64,000 bases of DNA from Entomortierella parvispora (lineage: Eukaryota; Mortierellomycota; Mortierellomycetes; Mortierellales; Mortierellaceae), in the NCBI GenBank assembly GCA_963573315.1, contig OY752152.1, positions 124,001 to 188,000 of the forward strand, in the 5' to 3' direction. Made by a program: the position numbers and the translations under genes. Positions 10,119 to 22,370 of this stretch are shown here, one piece after another; within the stretch, counting starts at the first letter, position 1; each line of letters starts with the position of its first letter. The notes beneath the pieces were generated by a model. The model was given only the letters and a program-made list of their open reading frames with translations, was not told where the DNA came from and searched no databases.

Positions 10119-13100
10119 TTAAGGCTCCTCAGACCCTGTTCGAGGCATGCTCTTCCTCTGAACAAGAAGATAATACTGGTTCAACGTTGTGCCGGCGTTC
10201 AAGCCCTTTATCACAAACGCTAACGCTCGCGCCTCTCTTTCTGCTAATGTTCCACTCTCATCGTGCAGGATCCGGTGAAGGATGGATGTCACTATCGCCT
10301 TTTTGAATGAGAATGTCTTGGCCATTGTGTTACCGCCTTGCTTGCGCCACTTGGACTTGAAAGTCTTGTTCAAGATCCAAAGCGAGGGACGCCCTTGCAC
10401 ACCCTTGAACCATTCGTCCCACTGCTGTTGAAGAGGGGCATTTCGGGGCAGCATTGTACGATCAACAGCGTCAAGAGTCTCAGGCGGCACTTGCTGATAT
10501 TGGGAAGCTAGCTCAGTCTCTAGTGCCGTCAGCTTCCGCTCCAAGGTTAGAGAGCCTTCGGTCTTGTTGACAACAAAATGGATTGTGTCACTTTGACGTC
10601 TTGATCCCTCCTCGGACGCCTCGCCTTGTCCCTCGTGTCCCCCGGCGTGTCCCCCGGCTTGTCCCCCGGCTTGTCCCCCAACTTGTCCCCCAGCTTGTCC
10701 CCCCTCGTGTCCCCTCCCGTTTCCTCCGTCTTGTCCTTGCGGTTCCGAGCCAACATACAGCAAACCATCCCATGCCAATCCATCGTCAGCGCCGACCTGA
10801 TTTGAAGACTGCAGCGGTTGGCTCGGTGGACGTCGTCTTTCTCGTCGTGCAGTGCGAGTAATGTGCTCCCCTATCTTCTCCATAACGCCGTACATGCGAT
10901 CGAAGGACTGAACGTTTGTTGCGATCGCACCAGTGATTCGATGAGCAAGCTGAGCAAAGGTCTCCGTCGACGAGTCCACAGACGTCTTAAGTTGCTGGAG
11001 CACATCCGTGTTGGTCACGACAGAATGGTCCAGGCTCTGGACAGAGGAGTTTACAGCGCGAAACTCATTATGGATAGCAGGCGCGTTGGCAATAAGACTG
11101 TCTTCCATGGGTGATCTTGTGGATCGAATGCTGTTGCTCAAGTCGTTTCTGAATGTTCTGAACAACGGGTTGCTTAGGCTGAGCGCTGGATGCTTGAAGA
11201 TTCCGTGGTCATCATAACGGAACGGCAAATCGGGGAGGTCCATCAAGGCGACGGCGTCTTGTAAAATCACTTTTCGCAAGTGCGTCAAGAGAAACAACAT
11301 ACGCACAAGTCGGACGTCCTTTTTGGGAACAGTCATCCGTGTCTCCACTGGGCGCTTGTAGTACATGCCCTTGTCCAACATAAGGTTTTCGGTCCATTGT
11401 AGCCAGTCGTCATAAAACTCGCTTCCCTTGGAATATTCCTCAACCCAGGGAAACAGGGTCCGCTGAAGTGCGATAGGTGGCAAAATAGTGTTCCTGGCGA
11501 GCCACAGCCGTTCGCCGGGGAGGGTGCAGCCTGCCATCTTGGATGGAACTTCATCAGAGATCCTGGATAAGTAGTTGATTGCCAAACGACCTTTACCCCA
11601 TCCGGCATGATTTTCGATGGATGCAATATCGGCTCCAGCATCCTGAGCGTGGCGTGAACCTGTTCCTCGCGGGGCATGAGTTTTCTTCCTTGAAACTACC
11701 CCCGCCATTGAAAAAAGATCGCACACAGTTGCATAGTGAGCTGCAGCTGAAAGCTGTTTGTCGGGCTCCTTCCCAGGCATCAAATGGTGAGTCATCCACT
11801 CCGGCTTGTCAAATGGGACATTCGTTGGGTCCTGTACAGAATCGAACAATAGAGTAGAGACAAACAAATTCAGAAAAGTAGCATTTCACTCACAAATGGC
11901 CATAGTAAAAATAACGGGTGTACGTACCATCCACAACTCCAGCAAATAGAACGCAAGCGCACCAACAGGGCAAAGCTCCACATCTTTGTTACGAACCACT
12001 ACGCCAAAGTTTTCTTTACCGTCGCGATTCATTTTACCATGTAGCATGCACAACGTGATTCCCAACGAACGATAGTTGTCGTAGCTGTTACGCCGAAAGA
12101 TGTGGGCGGAAATATCGATCAGTCTTGCCATTCTCAGGTTTTCACCGCGACACATCATGAAATGACCCCAGCACAGACTGAAGCGGTTGCGAAGTCCGAC
12201 GATAGCGCGGCGCCTCGTAGAGCTGTTTTTCCCTGTCTGATACCGGTGGGTCCAACTAACTCGCATTACTTCCCTCAGGAAGTCCAACTCGTATCCATCA
12301 TTGACGGTCAATGTCTCTGCATGGGCTGATTTCGCAATTTCGCCTCGTCTGAGTCGAAAGCCTCTCATCAAAGATTTGATTCCTGGTGTACGGGGATACT
12401 CCTCGCCCCTCATGGCGACCGGATCCGTAGTCTTCTGGGTTTCATAGAGTTCGCACAATGCTTTGACATGCGCCTCTACCAACTCAACCGAGGGCAAGTA
12501 GTCGTTCTTATTAAAGCCCTCTATATTCCTTGCCTCCTGCATTTTTGCCCTTTTGATGCGAAGCGGGTAGATGTCCTTCTCTTCATCAGTGTCCTCGGCA
12601 AGATTCTCGGACATGTAGACTTGAATCTTGGCTTTGGTGACAAGGAAGTTGGGGTATCCTTTGCGTTTGCACCAATTCTGAGCCGGATTATGACCATGAT
12701 GGGCCATAGTGGAGAAGGTTAGCGATAATGAGGTGCGAATTCACGTACAATTATCAGGTTCGGTAATGTACTTACCACCCAGTGACCCTGGTATCGGGTA
12801 TAGCCGGCCTTCGTCGAGGCTGACAAGTTCGAGTGTCGCTGGTTTTGCAGCGACAGATCGACCGCGTACTCATTCATCCTTAGCGCGTTTGATACGAGAT
12901 GGCTTTCTTCCAGGAGTGCCTGAAATTCGGCTCGGTTGTCGGAACGAGGTACAGGCTCTTTGGCAGCCCGCTTGGCATTATGATAATAGGTCTCAGAGTT
13001 GGGACTCCCCATAGCCGCCGTCCATCTCCTCTTAGGATTTCGACGGGTGGTAGCAACGGTTGAGTCAGGAGATCCCTGCACAGTACTTTCCACTTCCTCG

Positions 13101-13427
13101 TCTCCATCGTCGCTTGCGTCGGTGCAGATGTCCTCATTCTCGCTCGATTCTTGGCCAAACACGTCTTCGAAATGACTGAATGCCTTGACAACGGTTTGTG
13201 TTCCGAGGACGGGTTCAAGCTCTACGTCTTATCCAGGTACCGTTAAACTACTTTGTTTTCATATATACATGTATAATACAAACACTTTTATTGACTTGAT
13301 GGGTCTTTCTTTTTTAAAAACCCCTACCTTGACTAGAGGGTTGGCCACCATTCCCATCAATGGCTTGAGGGACAACCACAACAACATGGGTTGCAGCCAC
13401 ATTACTGTTGGCGGCATTGAGGTTCAT
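10119..13427 (-). mobile_element. Crypton-type transposon: tyrosine recombinase with GCR1_C-like domain
   Basis: Four exons (13328-13427, 12776-13227, 11928-12677, 10119-11831) join in frame to 1004 residues without interruption. The middle carries a tyrosine-recombinase core: first Arg in CRGENLRM near residue 351, then a THAPR box (His 486, Arg 489), HAGW (His 509) and the candidate nucleophile Tyr 521 in NYL. A basic and acidic N-terminus precedes it. A glycine-rich GGQ/GGH repeat separates the core from a C-terminal region resembling the GCR1_C DNA-binding domain (WILNKTFKSKWRKQGG and following helices). Cryptons move by site-specific recombination and lack terminal inverted repeats, so element ends cannot be set from sequence alone. 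No stop or frameshift was found, so it may be active or recently active. The alternative is a domesticated GCR1-like regulator. Confidence 0.75.
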
Positions 13428-13958
13428 TAGCTTGGATTTTGGGGGGGAAAGGTAGGTGCGTGATTGTGAGGTTGTGAGGCTGTAGGGATTGTAGGAGCGA
13501 GAGTGGAGCGCAGTAGTGAGCAGAACAGAGAGGGTCAGAAGGAAAGGTAGCTAGGGTACATTACATGTAACTGAGAGTGGAAAGTGTGTGTGGAGAAGAA
13601 TGCACGCATTCATGCATTCTTGCATGGAGAGTAAGGGCGATTTTTTTTTTATTCGATTTTTCAGTATATGTGGGGCTCGGCCCTGTGGTCAGGATTGTGG
13701 TCACATTCGGCTGACCTCTGTGCTGCCCTCATTCAAAAAATATATGACTGCGATTTAATCGGCTATTTTGTGATTTGGAAGGTCAGAATACTGTCACTCT
13801 GTCACTGTACATTGCGGCATTCATCATCCCACTCATTCTCCCTTTCTAAGAGGTAGGATCAAGAGTCCTTCTGGAACAGTAACATCCATTCTCTACCTCA
13901 TAAACCGTCTCCCATTTGATGCTTCTGCACTCAGATGCGGCGAAAGATATGTTCACCG

Positions 13959-14275
13959 CTACCTGCTCAATGATGTTCTGTCATTAAGCAGCTGTGAGAA
14001 CCACTACTGCTAATTGATTACTCTTCTTCCTTGGCCCTCTTCCTGTTGATTGAGGTAGCCGAAGTTGAAACAGTCCTTCGGCACTGTGTGCTTGGTGGCA
14101 TGTTTTGCATACATATTTTTGTGTTAACACTACCTGCTTAATGATGTTTTGTCATTAAGCAGCTGTGAGAACCACTACTGCTAATTGATTACGCTTCTTC
14201 CTTGGCCCTCATCCCGGTATGATTTGGTTAACCAAAGCTGAATTAATCCTGCGGCACTGTGCGCTTGTTGGCACG
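13959..14275. repeat. Two direct repeats, each carrying a stem-loop
   Basis: Copies at 13959-14102 and 14130-14275 share most of their sequence. Each begins with an inverted repeat; in the second copy CTGCTTAATGA and TCATTAAGCAG form a perfect 11-bp stem with a 7-nt loop (14134-14162), and the first copy has one mismatch. Function is unknown. They lie beyond the 5' end of the Crypton gene. Confidence 0.6.
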
Positions 14276-14855
14276 AATCGTCTGCCTGTTTCGTTACAAT
14301 GTTCTTAAGTGGACTGATTGACAACAAGTCGGAAAACGGATGAAGTGGTGCCAGAACATTAGTGGCGCTGGACCTGGGGCTGAAACTCGGGTAGAGCTTG
14401 TCTTGGCCTCATGGTCTTGACGCCAGGATCTGGGTTTAACAGGGGTGCGAGATAAGCTCTTGAGGTTTCGTCATATCTCGTCTCGGTAGGGACGAGGAAT
14501 GCGTATCGTATTTCGTGACGGGTCGCGTGCTACGTCCGATCTGAGTACTGTACATACGCGACTGTTCGTGCCTGATTTCACGACGTCTCATTCCAAGTCG
14601 ACGCGACCACCTTGCCACCTACCCAGATCACAGCCTGCATTCTCCTTTCGATCTGGAACCTCCACTGGGCCTTCATCTTTAACGAGGTCCCGATACACAC
14701 CGTTACGGGCCTTTCTATCGCTAGACGCCACATTTACACTCTTATGGCACAAAATAATCATCGCAAAGAACGCAAAGACACCTGTTTTACCACTTAGAAA
14801 CACATCCACTGCTATGGCACGAGGAGGTTACGTTGATATCCCTGTAGAGAGGAGA

Positions 14856-14893
14856 AGAAAAAAAAAAAGGGGGGGGGGGGGGGGGGGGGGGGG
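14856..14893 (+). repeat. Homopolymer tract: A run then 25-G run
   Basis: An A-rich stretch passes straight into 25 consecutive G and then another G6. It is prone to sequencing and replication error and could form a quadruplex. The surrounding spacer from 14276 to 15950 shows no gene I can support. Confidence 0.7.
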
Positions 14894-15954
14894 AGGGGGG
14901 CAGGAAAGTCACCACAGGATTCAACAAGAAGTCGTGAACTCGAGGGTCTTCTCCAAGACCGGAGTGGGACATCCAGATATATGGAGATGTTGGATAATAA
15001 AGCAGAATATGAACATGTTCACCTTTATGCAATCCAAATCCAACCTCTGGGATCATAATCGTATTCTCCGCTGAGTAAAGATTGGTTCTCATACATTTTG
15101 AAGAGCTCCAAAGGATGATCTGGTTGATAATAAAGAAGACTGGCTCTGACTTCCTCATCGTTTAGTCTTGATCCGTGAATCATCCATACGTTGGCGAAGC
15201 AATGACTATAAGCCCCAATTCTTTCGTTGATATATTTAATAGATATGCCAATCGTTGTTGTTCACGATCAGTGAATGAAAGTCATAGTGAAATGGTCCAA
15301 AGTCACAGCACGGTCTCTGAGGGAAAAACGTTGCTTGTAGCCAAATGTTTCCAGTATTATAAGAGGATTGTCGACTGAACGATGCAAAATCATCATTTTG
15401 GACTGCTGGGTATGAGAGATGGTAACTGTTGAATAGCAAAAAAAATTGACGACGGTCCTCGTTTCTGCATCTATTTTTCCTTCCATACATTCTTCATTCT
15501 AATTTACACTTATTGACTTCTATCTCAAATCCTTCTGTCAGTGCGCTGCGGGTTGGTTGTTGTAGAGTGGCCAAAGTAAAAGAGCATTATAGCGGGTCTA
15601 CATGTATAATCCCCTCCGCATTAACATTTGCCCATCTGCAGCTAACCTGCTGCCTCTAAATATTGATGACTCCAGTGTTCACATCTCAATGACATTAACG
15701 TCACGTAATACGCTCCAAGTAAAGGCAGGAAGATTACTCGTGATGCTCGCGTTTCCATCTTATTAAATTGCAGTGCAACTGGTTCTGATAAGAGGCCTTT
15801 GCTTGTTCTTGGTGATGCAGACCGCTAAAAAAAATACTGTCATCTACAACACCAATGGCAAAAAAAGGGATACTGACTTGACCTATGCTAGCAAAAAGCA
15901 AACCTAGGAATCTCTCAACTGAAATGGAGACTCGGGTTGGCACCGATTTAACAG

Positions 15955-16650
15955 ACAAAGGTATATACGCGAGCCCGTCTTCCTGTCTTGGCTGAACAAA
16001 CTCAACACTGATAGGGCAAATGAAAGGAAGTTCATTGCACTGTTAATGGACAGTGCACCTGGCCACGACATTCCTGAGAATGAAAACTTGAGCAATATCA
16101 AGATTATTAGCTTGTCCCTTGGAACTACATCTAGACTCAACCCAAGGCACACTACACTCGATGGATGCTCCAAGCTGTCTCCCATGTTCGGTCAAAAGCC
16201 AATTGCTCTACGGCCACCGCCACAATTTCCAAGTTAAGGGAATGCCTTCCTGACGCCTGGGATGGAGTTTCTGAGCTCTGTATCCGAAGCTGCTTTTCGG
16301 AAGCTCCTTTCTTTTCTCCTGCTCACCAACAAGCTCTCGCAGATTTTGGGGTGGAGAGTGTGGAGCAAGAGATCGAGCGACTGTGTGATGAACTCCGTGA
16401 ACTGTTTGGTACTGATAATGAGATCACGAGATCTTTGAAAAGAAGAAAAACAAGAGTTTACTGAACTACCTCAAGGTCGTCTTCCATGAGGAGTCGTCAG
16501 AATCCGTTGAGGACGCGGTCTAGTGGGTCGTGAATAATCCCTCCCGCATTCAAGGATATTTTTGAGGCCCATGATGACAACGACACCAGGTTTGAAGATG
16601 ATGATGATAGTGATGAAGGTGACTCGGTGTGCAGTAGGCTCGACCCTGCC
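15955..16650 (+). pseudogene. Decayed pogo/CENP-B-type DDE transposase
   Basis: A stretch reading FLSWLNKLN, then FIALLMDSAPGH and later NLSNIKIISLSLGTTSRLNP matches the DDE_1 superfamily pattern (LLLDNAPSH...NTTSxLQP). Only the part around the second catalytic Asp is clear. Downstream, LPDAWDGVSE and a helical stretch ending in an acidic DDDDSDEG tail fit the usual C-terminus. The frame is broken by stops and shifts both before and after this core, and the N-terminal DNA-binding part is absent. It is an old relic. Confidence 0.6.
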
Positions 16651-18189
16651 CCTTAACCTGGGCCACAGAGAGCTCGAGACTTGCAGGACGCAGTCCGCAT
16701 AGGGTGCAGTCTAATCTGAGGAGCAATGCGTCCCTGGGATTTCATTTCCAGATTCATCAGCTGAGCCTGGGATGTACTGAGGGCAGAGCAACCGCCCTTG
16801 ATTCTGGGAGCAGGAACAGGCATGGCGGCAAAGATAGCCCAACAGATCCTCTGAGCAAATCAGGTCGTACGTCACCAAGGTGTCTGTCCCTGTGTCTGTG
16901 GAATTGGTAGGGTATTGCCTCGCAACACAAGAGCACACTGCTACAGCTTTGATCAAAAATGATAACTGCATGGCCAGAGGCGAGTCTACGCGACAGCATC
17001 AAAGAACATGAATTTTTTTGTGAGATATACTTTATACTTTTTTACCCATATGAGTGGGAGAGCACCTCTGTCGAGTTTTTGTTACCTTGAGACAGAGTGA
17101 GAAGTGGAGGCTGTCAGGAACAGGCAGTGTGTGGGTGAAGAAAAGATGCAATTGACAAAGGAAGGCTTTATAGTTACAATGATGAAAAGCCCCGTCTCTA
17201 TGTTGGGCTGCTGCATCGAAAGCTCACTACCAGTAGTCTTGTACATGATGTTCAACTAGGGCAAATTGTCAAAAACTACGTAAACAGTTCAACAACCGAT
17301 AGATAGATAACAGCTGATGAGGCAGTGAGGCATTTCTTTGCACCAGCAGCTTCCTTGAAAATCCTTGATGGTACAACCCGACAATGGGCGGGCTGTCGAG
17401 CACAACAGTGCTCCCATGATGGATTGTTTTGGTGTAAACTTCTTGTCGATGGAACCTAAAAGTCACAACACTTGGACAACATTTTGAGCAGAAACCACAG
17501 AGGGTTTCACGTAAAAGTTTGGCGAAATGGCAAAGTATTTGTGAATAATATTTTTCCTTAAATATGTAAGCCCCACCGACCTCTGGTACGCAGGTGTTTT
17601 TATCTAGTTGTTGCTCTCAATAAAACTTTTGCCATTTGTCGCTCAATTGAACACCGAGGGTAATGCTCGGCAAGAGAGTTCGGGTAGCTATCCTACTCTT
17701 TATCTTAGTGGCTTTCCCTAGTTGAGTGCGAAATAAAAGACCTCGTTGTTGTGCGTTTGGCAATGTAGCACAGCAAGCAGTCATTCGGTGCCCCCAAGAT
17801 CAAAAACAAGAGTATCAGGAAATCCCAGGGCGTTCGAGGGTCAGGAAAGAAAGCCGGGTGAGAGATTCAAAGCAATGCTGCTCAGTAATTCGGATACACT
17901 TCCGAAGAAACCTTATAAATGCTTGTTTTGGCGCGGAAACTTGAGGCGCGTGCGCAAGTCAATGTAACACAGCTGGTCAGTCAGTCAGGTCATGCCGCTG
18001 AAGGCAAAGAAGAGAGCAGCAGGAAAACTGAGTGGGAGATGCAAGGCGTAATCTTTTAACCAGTGGTGTGAGAGTGAATCCCTTTTGGACATGAAAAAGG
18101 ATGTTGGCAGGAGGGAGGATGGAAGCCACTGCTGGACAACAAATTCGTTCTTGGCAAAAAAAAAAAAAAAAAAAAATCGAATTTTGACC
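16651..18189. other. Gene-free spacer
   Basis: No gene, RNA or ordered repeat was recognised. The right end carries a long A run (about 18155-18177) against the foldback element. Confidence 0.4.
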
Positions 18190-19233
18190 GCCCCCCGTCA
18201 AAATAAACGTTGACGGGGGGTAAAAAATTATTCTGAGCCCATCTTTGACGGGCCTTTCTCCCCGTCAAAGATTGCAACGGTGTTACTCTGACCCCCTTTC
18301 ACCCCGTCAAAACTCATCTTGGTGTCTAACTTGACATGCAGTCAGAAATAAAATTGTTCGTTATTCTTATCGCCGGTGAGAATTCAGCCTGTTTTTATTC
18401 CATAATACTTGGATTGGATAATTTTAATGGGCCTTTTCACACAAACACGATGCTGCCGATTTGTGGTTTCGGCTTGCTCTCTGTGAAGTAATCTTGACTG
18501 GGGCGCAGTTTGCTAATCGACTATACGAAAGGGCTTCTCCTTCAATATATTAATGAGAGATTGGTGTGATTTGAATTAGGCAAGACAAGGTGAAATGGAT
18601 AGACACATGCACACGGTGGTGAGTTAGGAAAGGCACGACTCTATGCAGTCTTGTCCGACGCTACTACCATACCATATTGGCAAAGGGGTGCGGAGACAAT
18701 TGCTCGTGAAGTGCGCTGCTTCATATTATCTATCGATCTGGACCAAGGAGTTGCGAGAGGGAGACGATGGACTGGAGTTCTCTGCAGCAGACCTTGCCCT
18801 ATTACAGAGTTCCTATCATGATGAGCAAATAGGTAGTGAAACGGTGATGGAGAAGGAGAAGGATGTATAAGGAGGTAGAGAGGTAGAGGTAGTTGTAGGC
18901 TTTCGCAGGCGAGAACAAGAGTCCAAGAAGAACAAGATGGAGGCTGTTGGAGGGAGGTTATCGCCGTCACGAACCCAGACTAGAAGTCGCACACGACGAC
19001 CGGTTTTATTCGGGAAGAATTACTCGAGAAATAGGTGGTACTTTTCACCGGCGGTAAGAGTAACGAACAATTTTATTTCTGACTGGGTGTCAAGTTGGAC
19101 ACCGAGATGAGTTTTGACGGGGCGAAAGACGGTCAGAGTAACTCAGCCAGCTACATTGACGGAGGAAATTGGCCGTCAAACAAGGGCTCAGAAAAATTTT
19201 TGACCCCCCGTCAACGTGTATTCTGACGGGGGG
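18190..19233. mobile_element. Foldback/MITE-like element, copy A
   Basis: Long terminal inverted arms of about 190-215 bp (18190-18380 and 19017-19233) flank about 640 bp without a recognisable protein. Each arm starts with its own hairpin: on the left an 11-bp stem (CCCCCCGTCAA / TTGACGGGGGG), on the right a 10-bp stem. Shared inner landmarks are TTCTGAGCCC, TTGACGGGG boxes and ATAAAATTGTTCGTTA. A long A run abuts the left end. The same terminal layout recurs in the element at 29.9 kb, so both belong to one family. No transposase is encoded; a mobilising element is not evident. Confidence 0.65.
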
Positions 19234-19490
19234 GGGGACTCGCATTGTTTGTCCTCGCGTTCCTTGCCCTTGCCTTTTCTGTTCCTCGCTTTCCCCGTCT
19301 TTTCTTTCCTTGCCGTCGACTTCTCAGAAATACTTGCTGAATCACAGTAGCAGCCATTGGTTTTCAGGATGCCTCTTGATTACCTAGGACATTCATAGGA
19401 GGCAATGCAGACATGCAGTTGATCTGTTAAGCCTAACCACAGCTCATGTAGTTATAATGTTATAGTTTGTGGCCAAGAAGACAAATAGCC

Positions 19491-19651
19491 GCCTTCATCA
19501 GGGGCAGTGGACAGGAGGCGGTTGGAAAAAAACACGAAGAGGATCATGAACGACAAAGGAGTGGTGAGACAGCCTTCATCAGGGGCAGTGGACAGGAGGC
19601 GGTTGGAAAAAACACGAAGAGGATCATGAACGACAAAGGAGTGGTGAGACA
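19491..19651 (+). repeat. Tandem duplication, about 80-bp unit
   Basis: Two adjacent, almost identical copies of a unit running from GCCTTCATCAGGGGCAGTGG to GGAGTGGTGAGACA. They differ by one A in a homopolymer, which points to a recent event. They lie just upstream of the GH76-like gene. Confidence 0.8.
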
Positions 19652-19734
19652 CATCCTTCGAATAAATTCCTGGTTTTTTCCTTTCAGAGTTTGCAAAATC
19701 GTCAACCCTGTCTAGTAGCTTTCAGAAACTCAAC

Positions 19735-20262
19735 ATGACCAGATATTTCACTATCATATCGCCCTTAGTGGTCACTGCAGTAGCTAAATTGTTGCTCACC
19801 CCCACCTACGCCTATTCTACCAAAGCAGAGTACGCCCAGGAAGCATTTACTGGGATCAAGACTCTCAACAGCAACTGGTACAGCCAAGACACGGGTCTGT
19901 GGGATGGTGCCTGGTGGCAGAGTGCCAATGCCCTCACAACTCTCGCAGACTTTGCCATTCTGCATCCCACCGCTGCAAACTCACTGGGAATCGCCAACAT
20001 TATCCAAAACACATTCAAAAACGCACCTAAAAAGTTTCCTGGGTTTATCGCTCAATTCTACGACGACGAAGGTTGGTGGGCTCTAGGACTGATCCACTCG
20101 TATGATGCAACGAGTGATGAGAAATACCTCGAAACAGCGGCAGACATCTTCAAAGACATGGAAAACGGCGGCGGGACACCATGCATGGGTGGAATATTCT
20201 CGAGCAAAGACTGCAAGTACGTCAGCGCAACTGCAAATGAATTGTATAAAGCAATGGTCTGA
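19735..20262 (+). pseudogene. Truncated secreted GH76 alpha-1,6-mannanase
   Basis: An N-terminal signal peptide (about residues 1-28, ending TYAYS) is followed by a GH76-like start: NWYSQDTGLWDGAWWQSANAL, and the FYDDEGWWALGLI box that carries the catalytic Asp pair (residues 110-111). The frame ends after 175 residues, just after GGIFSSKDCKYVSATANELY, where family members normally continue for 200 or more residues with further (alpha/alpha)6-barrel helices. No continuation was found downstream. GH76 enzymes cut alpha-1,6-mannan and act on the fungal wall. The copy is likely non-functional, though a short secreted protein could still be made. Confidence 0.7.
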
Positions 20263-20555
20263 GCATGACCCTGTGGCCCTCTCACGGTTTCGCGTCTGTG
20301 ATACATAAGGGGCACGCGGCCGAGGAGGGAAATGTGTGACGTTCGACGTCCTTCCTTCTTTCCCCTGAATCTTCCCCTGGTGTCTCCCCTGAGCTACACA
20401 TCGGCCATTTTTCCTTTTCCAAATCAAACAGGGCAGCCTGACCAACGTAGGGATACTTAATCGCCTCATCCCATTGACCACTAATTCTAGACTCGCTCAC
20501 CCATCTCTCTCTGTCTGCCAAATATGCCTACGCATTTATATGTAGTAACTATGAA

Positions 20556-21263
20556 ATGAGCCGACACAACAATGCTCATCAGGCTTCTATTGACATGTCT
20601 GTCGAATACGCACGCGGCTCATTCAAAAAGGTTTATCGAGGAAAATACATCAAAGGCTCCAGGGCTGGAGAGTCATGCATCTGCAAAGTCTTTATAACGG
20701 GGTCTGTTTTCGAAGCGCCGTACTTCCGACATGAGCTGGCGGTTGTTGAAAAGGTAACTGATATCGTATCGGCTAACAACGCACTCGAATTGATTGACAA
20801 GAAGATCATCATCAACCAACCGCAGATTTGGAAATTTGAGAGAGATAAGGTGATGAATTTGGTTGAACCAATGATCGACAACTTTGAGAAGTTCAATTCC
20901 AATACGGGATGGGTCCAAAATAAGACTCCATGGGGACAAGTCATGCAAGCATTGGCCCATTTCTCATATCATCACAGTAGTGGACAATTCACCCTTTGTG
21001 ACCTTCAAGGTGGTGTGTACTCTGACGGCATTGTTCTGACGGATCTTGTTGTGATGTCAGTGAACCGGCGATTCGGCCCAACTGATCTAGGAAAAGATGG
21101 CATTGAAAACTTCTTTACTCGCCACGTTTGCAGCAGCTATTACCGATCTTCCTGGGCTCGCCCTCGCCGCAAACCTGATTTGTTCCAAGCTAGAAAAGGC
21201 ACTGCAATGATTCAAGTCGAAACACAAACCGGTCGCTCTCCACTTACGTATCGATATTATTGA
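20556..21263 (+). CDS. Alpha-kinase domain protein (MHCK/EF2K family), possibly degenerate
   Basis: Single frame of 235 residues covering nearly one alpha-kinase domain: GSFKKVYRGK, lysine 44 in CICKVF, NFEKFNSNTGW near 110-119, CDLQGG at 148-153, LTD at 161 and FGPTDLG at 173-179. The C-terminal zinc box normally ends HxCNxxC. Here H190 and C192 remain but the next Cys position is Tyr 196, and LTDP is LTDL. Family members phosphorylate Ser/Thr in helical substrates; activity of this copy is doubtful. No N-terminal regulatory domain is seen. Neighbours are a truncated GH76 gene and repeats, so a stand-alone, decaying copy is likely. Confidence 0.72.
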   Translation: MSRHNNAHQASIDMSVEYARGSFKKVYRGKYIKGSRAGESCICKVFITGSVFEAPYFRHELAVVEKVTDIVSANNALELIDKKIIINQPQIWKFERDKVMNLVEPMIDNFEKFNSNTGWVQNKTPWGQVMQALAHFSYHHSSGQFTLCDLQGGVYSDGIVLTDLVVMSVNRRFGPTDLGKDGIENFFTRHVCSSYYRSSWARPRRKPDLFQARKGTAMIQVETQTGRSPLTYRYY

Positions 21264-22370
21264 ACTTGCAACTCAGCTCCAACTTTTTTAACAGCAAGCC
21301 AACTGTCGTACCCTTAAACCAAGATCAGCAAACACTGACGCACAGCCACTTTCTTAAGGCGAGCATGCCACACCACACCGCCAAACCAACAAGTATTTAA
21401 GCAACCGAATAAATTTCGCGTCGGGCATTGCCACATCCCTTACAGCCATTAGCAGCTCATCATTAGCAGCCACCTAAAAAGCATCCTTTGCAATCGGTGC
21501 TGATGTTGCCTCCACTCTTCTTTAGCCTCCTCCTCACTCTCATTAGTCTGGAGCATCCGTTTGAACTGATCCCAACGTGGATGGCACCGCACTACCTGCG
21601 ACTGACTTGGAATTGGAAACTGTCGGGTTCGATCAACAGAACCAACATCTTGGAGGACTCGCGTTCAAGTGACTGGACAATTATCACCAAATCGAGTTAG
21701 ACGGGAAAGAGCTCACTACTTTTCGGGACCTCAAAAACCATGACAATTTGACAGTCAACCGCTTTTACCTCTTGGACCTGTTAAAGTCTAGAAGAACACT
21801 ACACTAAAGGATGGGGACCAAGAGGTCAGGTTTTCAGCGACGTCAAGATTAGGCAACCATCCTGCGTTACCGGAATCATCCATCCAGTCCCTCGTTGCCG
21901 CATTCAAGGATGATGACCTCTGGGTCCCCAAAGCACACCACAACAGCAACAGCTCTCATAGTTTTAAGGCACAAACAACAACACGCCGCCTTTCTCAATA
22001 GTCTACGCCGCTACCTTTTCCCTCAAAGACTAATCGATGGCACACAACAACAACATGCCGCCTTTCTCAACTCGGATCCACTTTGTTCCTCTTTGCTTTG
22101 AAAGTACAATAAAAGCAGCTTCTTGAGTTTTTCACTTGCCTTGCTTCCAGTCAACCTTCTCACTTTTATCCTCCAGTCTTCATCTGCAAACAAGGTGAGA
22201 AATCTGCAATTCTCATCACGTAGAAAGCGGCCTTTCCTTCCACGAAACCAGACCCTCCTTCCAGGCTCTCCTCCTAGTCTCCTTTTCTGTAGCAGTAAAA
22301 TTATTTGTGGTTGCTAAAGATTCAAATCACACTCTTTTAACCCTTTTAACCATTTGTGTAGATACTATAA
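21264..22370. other. Gene-free spacer with short repeated motifs
   Basis: No supported gene. The motif CCGCCTTTCTCAA occurs twice (about 21985 and 22057) next to ACAACAACA tracts, suggesting local duplication. Confidence 0.4.

Noticed and set aside
10583..10861. Plus-strand repeat protein rich in VPRLVP
   Set aside because: Antisense of the glycine-rich repeat in the Crypton gene.
20282..20521. Minus-strand frame starting MADRERWVSESRISGQWDEA
   Set aside because: Somewhat protein-like, but short, unrecognised and ending in noise; not enough for a gene call.
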